Below, piece by piece: positions 6,013-6,490 of a stretch of 6,490 nucleotides of DNA. The notes under the pieces are model-generated. The model did not search any database and was not told the origin of the DNA. It worked only from the letters and a program-made list of their open reading frames with translations. Source of the DNA: an uncultured Verrucomicrobiae bacterium. GTDB taxonomy: Bacteria; Verrucomicrobiota; Verrucomicrobiia; Verrucomicrobiales; DEV007. The translations under genes were made by a program, and so were the position numbers. Position 1 is the stretch's first letter, and the number at the start of each line of letters is the position of its first letter. The DNA lies in NCBI GenBank assembly GCA_937898895.1, contig CALDKL010000703.1:1-6490 (forward strand), given 5' to 3'.

Positions 6013-6490
6013 TCAGTCTTCTACGAGAAACCGGATGCGAATCGGCTTCAGTTTCTCGGAATTGTTCACTTCTCCCCGAAGCGACCCGGAGAGACGGATC
6101 AGATAGGTGCCCGGAGCGCGGATCGTTCCTCGGAAAATCCCCCTCCTGCGATCATAGCGAACACCGGGAGGGAGCTTGCCAGTGACGGTGAGCTTCTCGA
6201 TGAGCACAAACAATTGGGCGGGAATCTTCACGTTTACCGATTGTCCGACCTCGGTCCTCACGGTGGCGCGGCCTCGGACGAAAGCGGCGATGGCCGCAGC
6301 GACAGCCCGTTCTTCGGAAGGGGTCAGAGAAATGACATTGGGATCGACCACATAGCCGTTGATCGAATTGCCCGACCAGGCCCGATCGCGGATTTCCTCC
6401 AGGAGGGAAACAAGGAGAAGTCCTCGTCCCGTTCCGGACTCAATTCCGATGGTGCCTCCCAAATTTCCCCCGACTTTCTTTCCGAGAACG
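6013..6490 (-). CDS. C-terminal part of an unidentified protein with a He_PIG-like (putative Ig) repeat
   Basis: The last 158 residues of a gene whose start lies beyond the right edge; the frame stays open to the window end, so the TTG at 6462 is not a real start. The visible part opens with a glycine-rich stretch (KKVGGNLGGTIGIESGTGRG), then a helical segment (LLLVSLLEEIRDRAW) and an alanine-rich helix (SEERAVAAAIAAFVRGR, 58-74). Residues about 80-137 form a beta-rich region that includes GKLPPGVRYDRRRGIFRGTI and then APGTYLIRLSG. This matches the pattern LPPGL..D..TG...GTP...GTY of He_PIG-type Ig-like repeats, which are common in bacterial exported and surface proteins. The protein ends RIRFLVED. 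Whole-protein function, location and full domain order cannot be told from the fragment. It reads in the same direction as purT, with a 248-bp spacer between them. Confidence 0.75.
   Translation of the reverse strand, partial: VLGKKVGGNLGGTIGIESGTGRGLLLVSLLEEIRDRAWSGNSINGYVVDPNVISLTPSEERAVAAAIAAFVRGRATVRTEVGQSVNVKIPAQLFVLIEKLTVTGKLPPGVRYDRRRGIFRGTIRAPGTYLIRLSGSLRGEVNNSEKLKPIRIRFLVED

Overview
The window is G+C-rich, densely packed bacterial chromosomal DNA. It holds six genes: two are cut by the window edges and four are complete. I see no RNA gene, CRISPR array, insertion sequence or phage gene. Lineage is uncertain. A small lipoprotein with a BamE-like 'GM...V..AWG.P' motif, a terminal protein with a He_PIG-type (putative Ig) repeat, and the general style of the moaA and purT products would fit Verrucomicrobiota or a related phylum. 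That is a weak inference, not an identification.

Layout: (1) 1-504 (+) is the C-terminal two thirds of an RsuA/RluB/RluE/RluF-family pseudouridine synthase. (2) It converges on a minus-strand pair: a MarR-family regulator (2339-2782) followed after 15 bp by a ClC-type chloride channel/transporter with two C-terminal CBS domains (560-2323). Two hairpins fill the 55-bp gap between the synthase and the ClC gene. A 13-bp palindrome upstream of the regulator is a candidate autoregulatory operator. (3) A divergent spacer leads to a plus-strand pair: a small lipoprotein with a Tyr/Gly-rich insert (3067-3555) and, 7 bp later, moaA (3563-4567), the radical-SAM enzyme that starts molybdenum cofactor synthesis. 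(4) moaA converges with a 12-bp gap on purT (4580-5764, minus), the formate-dependent GAR transformylase. (5) A 248-bp spacer (5765-6012) is rich in inverted and direct repeats and is the least explained part of the window. (6) The 3' end of another minus-strand gene (6013-6490) runs off the right edge.

The genes do not form one pathway. They are housekeeping functions (rRNA modification, purine synthesis, cofactor synthesis), a regulator/ion-transport pair, and two envelope or unknown proteins. I found no defence system or clearly new multi-gene system. The best leads are the repeat-structured spacer before purT, the MarR-ClC unit with its palindrome, and the non-canonical ion-path residues of the ClC protein.
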